The position numbers were made by a program, and so were the translations under genes. A stretch of 64,000 bases of DNA from Pleomorphomonas sp. T1.2MG-36 (GTDB lineage Bacteria; Pseudomonadota; Alphaproteobacteria; Rhizobiales; Pleomorphomonadaceae), in contig NZ_CATNLY010000023.1 in assembly GCF_950100655.1 (NCBI RefSeq), positions 1 through 64,000 on the forward strand, written 5' to 3'. Of the stretch, positions 36,260 to 44,826 are shown one piece after another. The notes below the pieces were generated by a model, which was not told the DNA's origin, made no database searches, and saw only the letters and a program-made list of their open reading frames with translations. Numbering within the stretch: the stretch's first letter is position 1; each line of letters begins with the position of its first letter.

Positions 36260-37141
36260 ATGAGCAACAACGCGCCCCCGACCGATGGCAGCCCCTCCTC
36301 GCGGCCCATGCGCGTTTTCGAGTCGCACTATAGCGGCCTCGACACCTGGTCGAGCCCCTTCAACTATCGCCTGCTCCGGGCGGGCCACATCGCCGCGAGC
36401 GCCGACTATCGCATCGAGCGCGAACGGGCGCCCGGCCACGAGTTCATCTTCTGCCTGGATGGCGTCGGCCATGTCCGGGTTGGCGGTTCTGTCCACCGTG
36501 TCGAACCGGGCCAGCTCGCCTGGATCCCCGTTCAACGGCCGCACGCCCATTTTGCCGATCCGGTCACGCCCTGGGAAATCCTGTGGCTGCGCATGGACGG
36601 CGCCAACCTCAACCGCCTCGAGACGGCGCTCGCGGTCGAAGCCGATCCGATATTCGCCTTCACCGACGCCGCCCCCATCCAGGAGCTGATGCAGGACGCC
36701 CTGCGCCAGATCAGCACGCACTCGATGCAGGCGGCGGCGGCCACCGAACGGATCGCCGCCACTATGGTCGAAAAGCTGACCGAGAGCCGGAGATCCCATC
36801 TGCTCGACCCTGTCGAGGCAAGCCACCGGGGCCTCGCTCGCCTCGTGCGCGAAGTGCGCACGCACTATACGGAAACCTGGACGGTCGATCGCTTCGCCGA
36901 GACGTGCCGGGTCAGCAAGTCCCATCTGTTCCGCCTGTTCAAGTATGGCTTCGGCCAGACGCCGCACAACTGGTTGCGCGGCTACCGCCTCTCCCAGGCC
37001 AAGCGGCTTCTGGTCGAGACCGACGAGACCGTCGCCGCGGTCGCCCTTGCCGTCGGCTACGACGATCCCCTGCATTTTTCTCGCGACTTCCGAAAGAATG
37101 TCGGCGTTTCTCCCCGCCAGTTTCGCACCCTGGAGCGCTGA
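36260..37141 (+). CDS. AraC-family regulator with cupin sensor domain
   Basis: A 293-residue regulator with an N-terminal AraC-type cupin at about 45-150 (HEFIFCLDGVGHVRVGG, VEPGQLAWIPVQRPHAHF) and two C-terminal HTH motifs at about 190-290 (WTVDRFAETCRVSKSHLFRLFK and VAAVALAVGYDDPLHFSRDFRK). It is on the same strand and between the corrinoid protein and the second DeoC-like gene. Probably a substrate-specific activator of the methyltransferase or DeoC/RACo section, in addition to LacI control at 27 kb. Confidence 0.88.
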   Translation: MSNNAPPTDGSPSSRPMRVFESHYSGLDTWSSPFNYRLLRAGHIAASADYRIERERAPGHEFIFCLDGVGHVRVGGSVHRVEPGQLAWIPVQRPHAHFADPVTPWEILWLRMDGANLNRLETALAVEADPIFAFTDAAPIQELMQDALRQISTHSMQAAAATERIAATMVEKLTESRRSHLLDPVEASHRGLARLVREVRTHYTETWTVDRFAETCRVSKSHLFRLFKYGFGQTPHNWLRGYRLSQAKRLLVETDETVAAVALAVGYDDPLHFSRDFRKNVGVSPRQFRTLER

Positions 37142-37269
37142 TCCATGGCCGGAACGGACGGCCAAAACGAATGAGAATCCTATCCATGTTTTTGAGAGAG
37201 CCCACCATCCACCGCCGCCGGAAACACCGCTAAGTTCCTAGGCGAAGGACAAAACAGGAGGTTCATTCC

Positions 37270-37971
37270 ATGATCGATTTCACCGACAAGAAGGCCGTTG
37301 CCAAGGCGATCCAGTACACGAACGTCAGCTCGGAGCTGACGCGCGATGGCATGGCCGCCCATCTCAAGACTTGCGTCGCCTACGGCTTCCAGGCCGCCAT
37401 GATCGCGCCGTGCTTCGTATCGTTTGCCAAGACCGTGCTGGCCGGCACCGGCATCAAGATCGCCTCGACGGTCAACTTCCCGACCGCCAACGACACTCTC
37501 GAGATGAAGATCGCGGTGCTGCGTCTCCTCGCCAAGGAAGGCGCCGACGAGCTCGACTTCCCGCCCAACCCCGGCCTGCTGCTCGGCGGTCAGGAGAAGG
37601 AATATTTCGAAGAGCTGCGCCAGATGGCCCATGTCGCCCACGAGGAAGGCATGGTCATCAAGTCGATGCTGGAGTTCGGCTACATCACCACCCCCGAGCT
37701 GCAGGCCAAGGCCGGCCGCTACTCGAGCGAGGCCGGTATCGACTGGGTTAAGCAGTCGAGCGGCTGGGGCAAGGGCGGCTGCGAGGCCATTGTCGAGCAC
37801 GTCAAGATCCTCAAGGCCAACGTCGAGCTGCCGTGCCGCGTGAAGGTGTCGGGCAAGGTCAACACCCGCGAGAAGATGCAGGCGCTGTTCGAGGCGGGCG
37901 CCGAGCTTGTTGGTACCAGCTCCGGACCGGCCATCGTCGACGGCGTGGTCGGCAACCCCAACGCCTACTGA
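37270..37971 (+). CDS. deoC: DeoC-like aldolase family protein (paralogue)
   Basis: A 233-residue class I aldolase colinear with the 15894-16595 protein. The Schiff-base lysine Lys161 in DWVKQSSGWGKGG and Lys192 in RVKVSGKVNT are both kept, as is GADELDFPPN. AGGAGG precedes the ATG by 8 bp. It likely cleaves the phosphorylated, demethylated sugar made by the upstream enzymes to a triose phosphate and an aldehyde. The unusual motif around the lysine is shared only between these two window copies, so both may act on something other than deoxyribose 5-phosphate. Confidence 0.82.
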   Translation: MIDFTDKKAVAKAIQYTNVSSELTRDGMAAHLKTCVAYGFQAAMIAPCFVSFAKTVLAGTGIKIASTVNFPTANDTLEMKIAVLRLLAKEGADELDFPPNPGLLLGGQEKEYFEELRQMAHVAHEEGMVIKSMLEFGYITTPELQAKAGRYSSEAGIDWVKQSSGWGKGGCEAIVEHVKILKANVELPCRVKVSGKVNTREKMQALFEAGAELVGTSSGPAIVDGVVGNPNAY

Positions 37972-37987
37972 TCCAGACCTTCGGATA

Positions 37988-38023
37988 TCCCGGGCGATGC
38001 GCCTCGTCTCGCATTGCCCGGGA
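37988..38023 (+). terminator. Hairpin after the deoC-like gene
   Basis: TCCCGGGCGATGCG facing CGCATTGCCCGGGA, 14-bp stem with one G-T pair and an 8-base loop. No strong T-run, so possibly partial termination ahead of the RACo gene. Confidence 0.55.
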
Positions 38024-38076
38024 AGCCCGATGGCCAGCGCGGCCGAAGCGGGCGCCGCTTAAACATCGACGAGATC

Positions 38077-39711
38077 ATGTCCCAGTTGCATGCGATTACC
38101 TTCCAACCCTCGGGTCTTACCGCGACCAGTGATGGCAATCAGTCGATACTGACCGTTGCCCGCCATGTGGGGTTGGCCCTCGAGTCGGCATGCGGTGGGC
38201 ATGGAACCTGTCGCTCCTGCGCCGTTCGCATTGAGGGGCAGGATCTGTACGCTTCGTCTTCGCAGGAGCATGGGTTTACCGACGAAGAGATCGCCGCCGG
38301 CTGGCGGCGAGCCTGCAAGACCTTTCCGGCCGGCGACTGTACGGTTCACGTTCCCGAGCGGAGCAGCGTCCGGTCTGTCTCGGCCGGCAAGCACGCGACC
38401 CTCGACCAAGTCCCCATAGAGCAGCCTCTTCTGGTGCCGACCACGGGCCGATGCTGGCGGCGCGGTGCAGCGCTCGTCGGACCCGTGACAGGACCGTCGC
38501 CTCTCGGGCTCGCCGTTGACCTCGGAACCACCAACCTCGCGGCAGCCGTCGTGGACATGACGTCCGGGCAGGTGTTGCGAAGCGGTTCGCGGCCCAACCC
38601 GCAGACCGTCTTCGGAGGCGACATCATCGGCCGGCTCACCCATGCCCTGGCCGGAGACGAGCAGCGCCGGCAACTGCAGGCCTCCGCTGTGAGCGGCATT
38701 GCCGCGCTTGCCGACGAGCTCACCGATGGCGAAACGACGCGCATCGGTGAAGTCGCCGTCGTGGGCAACACCGTCATGCAGCACCTGCTTCTGAGGCTCG
38801 CCGTCGACGGTCTCGCCAAAGTGCCGTTCACGCCGACGACCAAGGCTATGGTCGAGCGACCGGCGGCCGATTTCGGCCTCGCCGTCGCGCCGGGCGCGCA
38901 GCTCTATTGCGCCCCGAGCATCGCCGGCTTCATCGGCGGTGACCACATCGCCGCCCTGATGGCGGTTCTAGCCCAGCCGCCGTCCGGAACTTGGGCGCTG
39001 CTCGACATCGGTACCAACACGGAAATATCGCTCCATGCCAATGGCAGGCTGACCAGCGTGTCCTGCGCTTCCGGTCCGGCCTTCGAGGGGGCGGGCCTTT
39101 CCTGCGGAATGCGCGCAGCTCCGGGGGCCATCGACTCCGCCCGTATCGACGACGACCTCCATCTGTCGACCATCGGCGGGCAACCGCCGATCGGCGTCTG
39201 CGGCTCCGGTGCGTTGTCGCTGGTCGCCGCCCTTCGACGCTCGGGGATCGTCAATGCGCGCGGGCGCCTCGACAAGGATCGGTTGCGTGTCCGCGAGCAG
39301 AGCGGAAAGCGTGAGTTCGTTCTGACGGACGAGTTCGCCGATACCCCCCTCGTCTTCACGCAGACCGACATCCGCTCAATCCAGCTTGCCAAGGGGGCCA
39401 TCCGCACCGGCCTCGATCTCCTGCTGAGGGATGCCGGGCTGTCCAGCCGGAATCTCGACCACATTCTTGTCGCCGGCGCCTTCGGAAACTTCATCGACAT
39501 CGACGACGCGATCACCGTCGGCCTTCTGCCCGACGTGCCGCGCAAATCCGTCGAACAAATCGGCAATGTCGCCAGCACCGGGGCCTGCCGGCTCGTCGCT
39601 TGCGGCGGCGCACGAAGCCAGGCGGTTCGGCTTGCGGCGGAGGTCCGCTACCTCGAACTCGCCGCGCAACCTGATTTCGACACCGTCTTCGCCTCGAACT
39701 GCCTCATGTGA
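38077..39711 (+). CDS. Reductive activator of corrinoid proteins (RACo-type, 2Fe-2S plus ASKHA ATPase)
   Basis: A 544-residue protein. An N-terminal plant-type [2Fe-2S] ferredoxin domain has Cys39, Cys45 and Cys48 (ACGGHGTCRSC) and Cys80 (RRACKT). A middle linker (about 95-155) is followed by an ASKHA/DUF4445 domain with LAVDLGTTNLAAAVVD, FGGDIIGRL, WALLDIGTNTEISLH and VAGAFGNFID. RACo proteins use ATP to return inactive Co(II) corrinoid to Co(I). Its presence is nearly diagnostic for a working corrinoid methyltransferase pathway; it is about 100 bp downstream of the second deoC-like gene and 12 bp before the DUF1638 gene. Confidence 0.92.
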   Translation: MSQLHAITFQPSGLTATSDGNQSILTVARHVGLALESACGGHGTCRSCAVRIEGQDLYASSSQEHGFTDEEIAAGWRRACKTFPAGDCTVHVPERSSVRSVSAGKHATLDQVPIEQPLLVPTTGRCWRRGAALVGPVTGPSPLGLAVDLGTTNLAAAVVDMTSGQVLRSGSRPNPQTVFGGDIIGRLTHALAGDEQRRQLQASAVSGIAALADELTDGETTRIGEVAVVGNTVMQHLLLRLAVDGLAKVPFTPTTKAMVERPAADFGLAVAPGAQLYCAPSIAGFIGGDHIAALMAVLAQPPSGTWALLDIGTNTEISLHANGRLTSVSCASGPAFEGAGLSCGMRAAPGAIDSARIDDDLHLSTIGGQPPIGVCGSGALSLVAALRRSGIVNARGRLDKDRLRVREQSGKREFVLTDEFADTPLVFTQTDIRSIQLAKGAIRTGLDLLLRDAGLSSRNLDHILVAGAFGNFIDIDDAITVGLLPDVPRKSVEQIGNVASTGACRLVACGGARSQAVRLAAEVRYLELAAQPDFDTVFASNCLM

Positions 39712-39723
39712 CGGACGATCGCC

Positions 39724-40437
39724 ATGACGCCCAAAGTCATCGCCTGCCAGGTCATGCTGAACGAACTCCGAGCGCTGATGCCGGCCGACTGGTCGTTCGA
39801 GAGCTTGGAAATCGGCTTGCACAACCGCCCTCGCCGTCTGCACGAAGCCCTTCGGGCGGCCGTCGAGGCGGCCGATGGCAGTTACGACCCGATCTATCTC
39901 GGCTACGGTCTTTGCGCGCAGGCAACCGTGGGCCTGTCGACCCGGCAGTCGCGGCTCGTCCTCTTGCGCACGGATGACTGCATCGGCGCGTTTCTCGGCT
40001 CGCGCCAGGCCCGCAACGACCTTCTCGAGAGCGATCCGGGCAGCTACTTTCTGACCCGCGGCTACATCGGCGACGGCACCGGCTCGGTGTTCGACGACTA
40101 TCCGCGTCTTGAAAAGCGCTTCGGCCAGGAGCGGGCGGCGGCGGTCATGCAAGAGATGCTCGGCCACTACCGGCGGCTCGTCTACATCACCATGCCAGGG
40201 GTAGAACCGCTGGAAAGCGATCGTCTCTACGCTCGCACCCACGCGGCAAACTTCGGCCTGGACTACGTGGAGATGGAAGGCAGTCTCGCGCTTCTGAAGC
40301 AGATGGCGGACGGCGACTGGAACGGCGACGTCCTGATGGTTCCGCCGGGAGAGTGCATCACGCTCGACATGATGATGGCGAGCCAACCGGCAAGGTGTGA
40401 ACATCGTGCCGTTTGCGGGAGTGCAACCGAGCCATGA
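39724..40437 (+). CDS. DUF1638-containing protein
   Basis: A 237-residue soluble protein matching DUF1638: KVIACQVMLNEL at the start, YLGYGLCAQATVGL, RTDDCIGAFLGSR, then TRGYIGDG. Several conserved Cys (Cys8, that of GLCAQ, that of DDCIG) could bind metal or cluster. DUF1638 genes frequently neighbour corrinoid methyltransferases, RACo and corrinoid proteins, but its biochemical role is not established to my knowledge. The C-terminal tail after about residue 215 is lower-complexity. Confidence 0.82.
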   Translation: MTPKVIACQVMLNELRALMPADWSFESLEIGLHNRPRRLHEALRAAVEAADGSYDPIYLGYGLCAQATVGLSTRQSRLVLLRTDDCIGAFLGSRQARNDLLESDPGSYFLTRGYIGDGTGSVFDDYPRLEKRFGQERAAAVMQEMLGHYRRLVYITMPGVEPLESDRLYARTHAANFGLDYVEMEGSLALLKQMADGDWNGDVLMVPPGECITLDMMMASQPARCEHRAVCGSATEP

Positions 40438-40463
40438 GCCGGCGACTCGCTTTATAGTGTAGG

Positions 40464-40491
40464 GCTGCCCGCTCGGCTTTGAGCAGGCAGC
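40464..40491 (+). other. Hairpin upstream of the cobalamin riboswitch
   Basis: GCTGCCCGCTC facing GAGCAGGCAGC with one mismatch, 6-base loop, lacking a T-tract on either strand. Could mark the end of the corrinoid operon transcript. Confidence 0.4.
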
Positions 40492-40596
40492 AATCGAATA
40501 GGAGGACTAGGAGACCGCTGGCTCTTCATGGACTGGGCCAGCCAGTAAGTCAGGGCGACTGAGGTCTTCAGTGTGCCCGCATGCTACCCAAGGTTT

Positions 40597-40773
40597 GAAG
40601 CGGTCCGTCGCGAGACGGGCAAAGGGAACAGCGGTGAGATCCCAAAGCGGGTCGATTCCGCGGCTACCCCCGTAACTGTGAACGACGAGTCGTTCCCAAG
40701 AAGCCACTGGCGGCGTTGCCACCGGGAAGGCGGGATCCGACGATGACTCGTGAGCCAGGAGACCTGCCGCTTC
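40597..40773 (+). ncRNA. Cobalamin riboswitch aptamer
   Basis: Paired ends GAAGCGG (40597-40603) and CCGCTTC (40767-40773) form P1. Between them lie the conserved blocks: AAAGGGAACAGCGGTGAGAT, GGCTACCCCCGTAACTGTG, GAAGCCACTGG with CGGGAAGG, and the B12 box AGCCAGGAGACCTGCC at 40753-40768. This is the classic adenosylcobalamin-sensing aptamer. About 200 nt separate it from the GTG of the TonB receptor gene, room for an expression platform acting on transcription or on the GGAGG site at 40961-40965. Confidence 0.95.
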
Positions 40774-40974
40774 TGTCACTCCTGATCCCGATACGTGGGG
40801 TATTGGGTCACGGGTTTCCGCGTGAGTGATGACGACAACGCCGTTCGCGACGCGGAACCGACCGATGGCCTTTGCTTGCCGATCATCAGCCCGCCAACCG
40901 ACGGCTCCGAAAACACCGCCCTTGCGAGATCCGCGAGGGACCGGTGCGACACTTGACGGCGGAGGTATGGGCGC

Positions 40975-42903
40975 GTGACGAATACAAGAAAACGATTTGG
41001 AAACGGCAACTTACGGCTACCCACGGTCTGCCGTGCGGCACCTCTTGCTGCGTTGGCGGCGGCATTGCCCTGCCAGGGCGCGCTGGCCGACGAGACGGCA
41101 GCGCATGACCTCGGCAAGGTCGTCTTCTCGGCGAACCGCACTCCGACCGAGGAAGCCGCGGTCGGATCGTCCGTGACGGTGATCGGCCGCAAGGAGATCG
41201 AGCGGAGCGGCGAGACAACGGTCCTGGACCTGCTGGCGCGAGTTCCCGGACTGGGTTTTTCCCAGGCGGGACCGGCAGGCTCGACGACGACGATGCAGAT
41301 GCGCGGCCTCGGCGCCCGTTATGTTCTGGTCCGCGTCGACGGCATCGACGTCTCCGACCCGACCCAGCCTCAGGCAGGGCCGAGCATCGAGAATCTTCTT
41401 CTTGGCGACGTCGAGCGGATCGAGGTTCTGCGCGGCTCGCAGTCTGCCCTTTACGGCGGAACGGCGGTCGCCGGCGTGATCGACATCACCACCCGCACCG
41501 CCGATGAGAAGGGCGTGCATCATAGCGCGAGTGTCGGCGGCGGATCCTACGGGACCAAGTCCGTCCGCTACGGCGTTTCGGCCGCGACCGACGCACTCGA
41601 AATGGGCGCTTCGTTCCAGCGCTTTCAGACGTCTGGCTTTTCGTCCGCCGAGCGCGACAACGGCAACACCGAAGCCGACGGCTACGGCAATAGCACCGCC
41701 TCGATCAACGCCAGCTACCGGGCCAACGAGGCCCTGCGCCTGTTCGCGGCTGCCCGCTACACCTACCGGCGCAGCAACTACGACGACTTTTCCTACGACT
41801 GGATGACCGGGTTCGGTCAGCCCATCGACGAGACGGGCGCACTGCGGTTTCACACCATCGGACGCGAGGTCGGAGCCAGGGTCGGCGCCGATTTCAACCT
41901 GCTCGACGGCAGGCTCAAGAACACCATCGCGGTGCAGCATTACGACCTCACGCGCGAGGTCTACGATTCCAGCCCCGGGCGATATGACGGCCGCAGGACG
42001 AAGATCGAATATCTGGGCAATCTGGCCCTGACGGAGACGATCGGCCTGTCCGCCGGCCTCGACTACACGACGGAAGACGCCAGGACGACCGGAGGCGTCG
42101 ATGCCGGCATGAACAACGCCGGCGTGTTCGCGCAGGCCTCGTGGAAGCCGATAACCGACGTCACCCTGACCGCCGCCTTGCGCGACGATCATCACTCGAG
42201 CTGGGGCGATCATCCCACCGGGCGCGTCACCGCCGCCTGGGAGGCCACCCAGTCGACCAAGTTGAGGACGAGTTGGGGAACGGGCTTCCGCCCGCCGTCG
42301 CTCTACGAGCTTCATGCCCCGACCTACGGCAACGCCAACCTGAAGCCCGAGGAGAGCCGCAGCTTCGATATCGGCATCGATCAACAGGTCTGGGACAATC
42401 GCGCTCGCCTGTCGCTGACCTACTTCAACATCGATACCGACAATCTCATCAGCTACGATACCTCGACATGGGCCTACACCCAGATCGAGGGCACCTCGAA
42501 AAGCCAGGGCATCGAGTTCACCGGCCGGCTGAAGTTGCTCGACAATCTGACGCTGGATGCCGGCTACACCTTTACCGAAGCCGTCGATGCCAACGACAGC
42601 AGGCTGATGCGGGTTCCCAGACACAAGGTAACCACCGGCGCGACGCTGAAAGCGAACGATCGCACGACGTTGACGTTGCGTGGCACATGGGTGGGCGACA
42701 GCATCGACACCGACTATTCGGTCGGCCAGATCCGCCAGTTGCCCAACTACTTCCTGCTCGACGCCGGCCTGACCTGGGACTGGACCGACAATGTGTCCCT
42801 CTCGCTCACCGGCAAGAACCTGCTCGACGAAAAATACCAGACGATCTGGGGCTATGGCACGGCAGGCCGGGCGGTCTATGCCGAACTGAAGGCGCGCTAT
42901 TGA
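40975..42903 (+). CDS. btuB: TonB-dependent cobalamin/cobamide outer-membrane receptor
   Basis: A 642-residue receptor starting at GTG (GGAGG 9 bp upstream). It has a signal peptide through about residue 39 (ALA-DE), TonB box/plug region beginning KVVFSANRTPTEEAAVG, plug motifs VPGLGFSQ and VLRGSQSALYGGTAVAGVIDI, and a beta-barrel ending in aromatic ELKARY. The B12 riboswitch upstream and BtuFCD genes downstream identify cobamides as ligand. Symbol by role and context. Confidence 0.92.
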   Translation: MTNTRKRFGNGNLRLPTVCRAAPLAALAAALPCQGALADETAAHDLGKVVFSANRTPTEEAAVGSSVTVIGRKEIERSGETTVLDLLARVPGLGFSQAGPAGSTTTMQMRGLGARYVLVRVDGIDVSDPTQPQAGPSIENLLLGDVERIEVLRGSQSALYGGTAVAGVIDITTRTADEKGVHHSASVGGGSYGTKSVRYGVSAATDALEMGASFQRFQTSGFSSAERDNGNTEADGYGNSTASINASYRANEALRLFAAARYTYRRSNYDDFSYDWMTGFGQPIDETGALRFHTIGREVGARVGADFNLLDGRLKNTIAVQHYDLTREVYDSSPGRYDGRRTKIEYLGNLALTETIGLSAGLDYTTEDARTTGGVDAGMNNAGVFAQASWKPITDVTLTAALRDDHHSSWGDHPTGRVTAAWEATQSTKLRTSWGTGFRPPSLYELHAPTYGNANLKPEESRSFDIGIDQQVWDNRARLSLTYFNIDTDNLISYDTSTWAYTQIEGTSKSQGIEFTGRLKLLDNLTLDAGYTFTEAVDANDSRLMRVPRHKVTTGATLKANDRTTLTLRGTWVGDSIDTDYSVGQIRQLPNYFLLDAGLTWDWTDNVSLSLTGKNLLDEKYQTIWGYGTAGRAVYAELKARY

Positions 42904-42916
42904 GAAAGGCGTCGCG

Positions 42917-43831
42917 ATGAACGAACCCACGACGAGCGAGCGGTCACCGAAGCGGCAACGGCGGCATCTTGCCGCCTGCGCCGTTCTGGGCGCCCTCGTC
43001 GCGGCATTGACGGAATCCGGCCAGGCGGCGGACGGTGCGCCCGGCCGGGTCGTGTCCATCAACCTGTGCACCGATCAGCAGGCCATGGCGATCGCCGCCC
43101 CCGGGCAGCTCGCGTCGGTATCGCGCCTCGCGCGCGACCCGGCCCTGTCCAACATGGCGGACGCGGCGGCGGCCCTGCCGGTCAACGATGGGCGTGCCGA
43201 GGAAGTCGTGTCTCTGGCCCCCGATCTGGTTCTGGCCGGAAGTTTCACGTCGCGAGCGACCGTTGGCATGCTGCGCCGGCTCGGGGTGCGGGTCGAGGAG
43301 TTCCCACCGGCCAACTCTTTCGACGACATCCGCGAGAACCTGACGCGGATGGGCCAACTCCTCGGGCGGACGGAACGAGCGGACGAACTCGTCCGCGAGT
43401 TCGACGCCCGCCTTGCCGCCCTTGAGAGCGACGCGAGCGAGAGCGCCCAAAAGCCCGTTGCCGTCGTCTATCACATCGGCAACGGTACCGACGGCCGGGG
43501 GACCCTGGCCGACGAGATCCTGACGGCGGCCGGTTGGGACAACCTTGCCGCCAGACTGGGGCTCGGTTCCTATGGTGCCTTGCCGCTCGAAACCCTCGTG
43601 GCCGGCAGGCCCGACCTCGTGCTGGTCGGCGGGGCCGAGGCAAGCTGGTCGACGGAGGCGCTTCCGAATGCTCGACATCCCGCCATCATGGCGGCAACCG
43701 ACAATGGCGACCGCCTGATGGTGCTGCCCGACCGCTCGACCATCTGCGGGACGCCATTCGTCGTCGACGCCATCGCGCGTCTCGTCGACGAACGTCACCG
43801 GCAGGCAACCCACCGGAGACCCGCGCCATGA
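42917..43831 (+). CDS. btuF: Periplasmic cobalamin-binding protein (BtuF-like)
   Basis: A 304-residue class III substrate-binding protein. The signal segment ends at about residue 38 (QAAD). The mature part has RVVSINLCTDQQAMAIA, LVLAGSFTSRATV and a long linking helix near 150-170, typical of BtuF/FhuD folds. 13 bp after btuB and overlapping the permease gene by 4 bp. It delivers cobamide from BtuB to BtuCD. Confidence 0.87.
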   Translation: MNEPTTSERSPKRQRRHLAACAVLGALVAALTESGQAADGAPGRVVSINLCTDQQAMAIAAPGQLASVSRLARDPALSNMADAAAALPVNDGRAEEVVSLAPDLVLAGSFTSRATVGMLRRLGVRVEEFPPANSFDDIRENLTRMGQLLGRTERADELVREFDARLAALESDASESAQKPVAVVYHIGNGTDGRGTLADEILTAAGWDNLAARLGLGSYGALPLETLVAGRPDLVLVGGAEASWSTEALPNARHPAIMAATDNGDRLMVLPDRSTICGTPFVVDAIARLVDERHRQATHRRPAP

Positions 43832-44826
43832 GACGCCTGTCCTTCCCGGCGCTCGTCGCGCTGCTCGCCATCCTGACGGCGGTCCTGTTCGCGAGCTCGC
43901 TGCTGGTCGGCCCATCGAACATCGGCATCGGCGACGCGTTCGGCGCCCTGTTCGGCAACGAGGGCGTCACGACCATGGTCATGCGGGAAATCCGCCTTCC
44001 GCGCGCCATCCTCGGCGTCTGCGTCGGCGCGACGCTCGGCCTGTCCGGCGCGGTGCTGCAGGGCTGGCTGCGCAATCCGCTGGCAGACGCAGGCGTTCTC
44101 GGCATCGGGTCCAGCGCAGCCCTCGGGGCCGTCATCGCCATCGTCAGCGGTCTCGCCTACGCCTCGCCGCTGGCGCTACCTGTGTCGGCCCTCGCCGGAG
44201 CCGGACTCGCTGCCATACTGGTCTTCGCCCTGGCCGGGCAGGGCGAAGGCGGCAACGGCCTGATCCTGGCCGGCGTCGCCGTGGCCAGCCTGACGTCGGC
44301 GCTCACCGCGCTGACACTCAATCTGTCGGCCAACCCGTTTGCCACGCTGGAGATCGTGTTCTGGAGCATGGGATCGCTGGGCGACCGTTCCCTCGACCAC
44401 GTCTATCTCGCCCTGCCCTTCATGGCAGTCGGCTGGCTGCTGCTCGCCAGCGTCGGCCGCTCGCTCGATGCCATGACCCTCGGCGCAGAGACCGCATCGA
44501 GCCTTGGCGTCCGCCTCGCATGGGTTCGCGCCATCATTCTGTTCGCGACGGCCGCCGCCGTCGGCGGCGCGACGGCCGTCACCGGGGTCGTCGGCTTCGT
44601 CGGTCTCGTGGTGCCGCATGTGTTGCGGCCCCTGGTGGGCTCCCGGCCAAGCCGCCTGATGGTTGCCAGCGCACTGGGCGGAGCGACGCTTCTGACCATG
44701 GCGGACCTTGCCGTTCGCCTGATACTGCCCAGCCGGGACCTGAAACTCGGGGTCGTGACGGCGATCGTCGGGGCGCCTTTCTTCTTCCGCCTCATTCTCC
44801 ACGAACGCCGGAGATCGATGCGATGA
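43828..44826 (+). CDS. btuC: Cobalamin ABC transporter permease (BtuC-like, FecCD family)
   Basis: A 332-residue permease with about nine to ten transmembrane segments. FecCD-family motifs: REIRLPRAILGVCVGATLGLSGAVLQG-type opening with RNPLADAGVLGIGSSA, and GFVGLVVPHVLRPLVGSRPSRL. Overlaps both neighbours by 4 bp. Confidence 0.92.
   Translation: MRRLSFPALVALLAILTAVLFASSLLVGPSNIGIGDAFGALFGNEGVTTMVMREIRLPRAILGVCVGATLGLSGAVLQGWLRNPLADAGVLGIGSSAALGAVIAIVSGLAYASPLALPVSALAGAGLAAILVFALAGQGEGGNGLILAGVAVASLTSALTALTLNLSANPFATLEIVFWSMGSLGDRSLDHVYLALPFMAVGWLLLASVGRSLDAMTLGAETASSLGVRLAWVRAIILFATAAAVGGATAVTGVVGFVGLVVPHVLRPLVGSRPSRLMVASALGGATLLTMADLAVRLILPSRDLKLGVVTAIVGAPFFFRLILHERRRSMR

Noticed and set aside
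40528..40548. Six-codon leader peptide MDWASQ before the riboswitch
   Set aside because: Too short, in a region of base pairing, with no conserved control codons; chance is a sufficient explanation.
41017..43071. A 684-codon open frame on the minus strand opposite btuB
   Set aside because: Antisense shadow of the receptor gene; no signal, motif or ribosome-binding site, while the plus strand has plug and barrel motifs.
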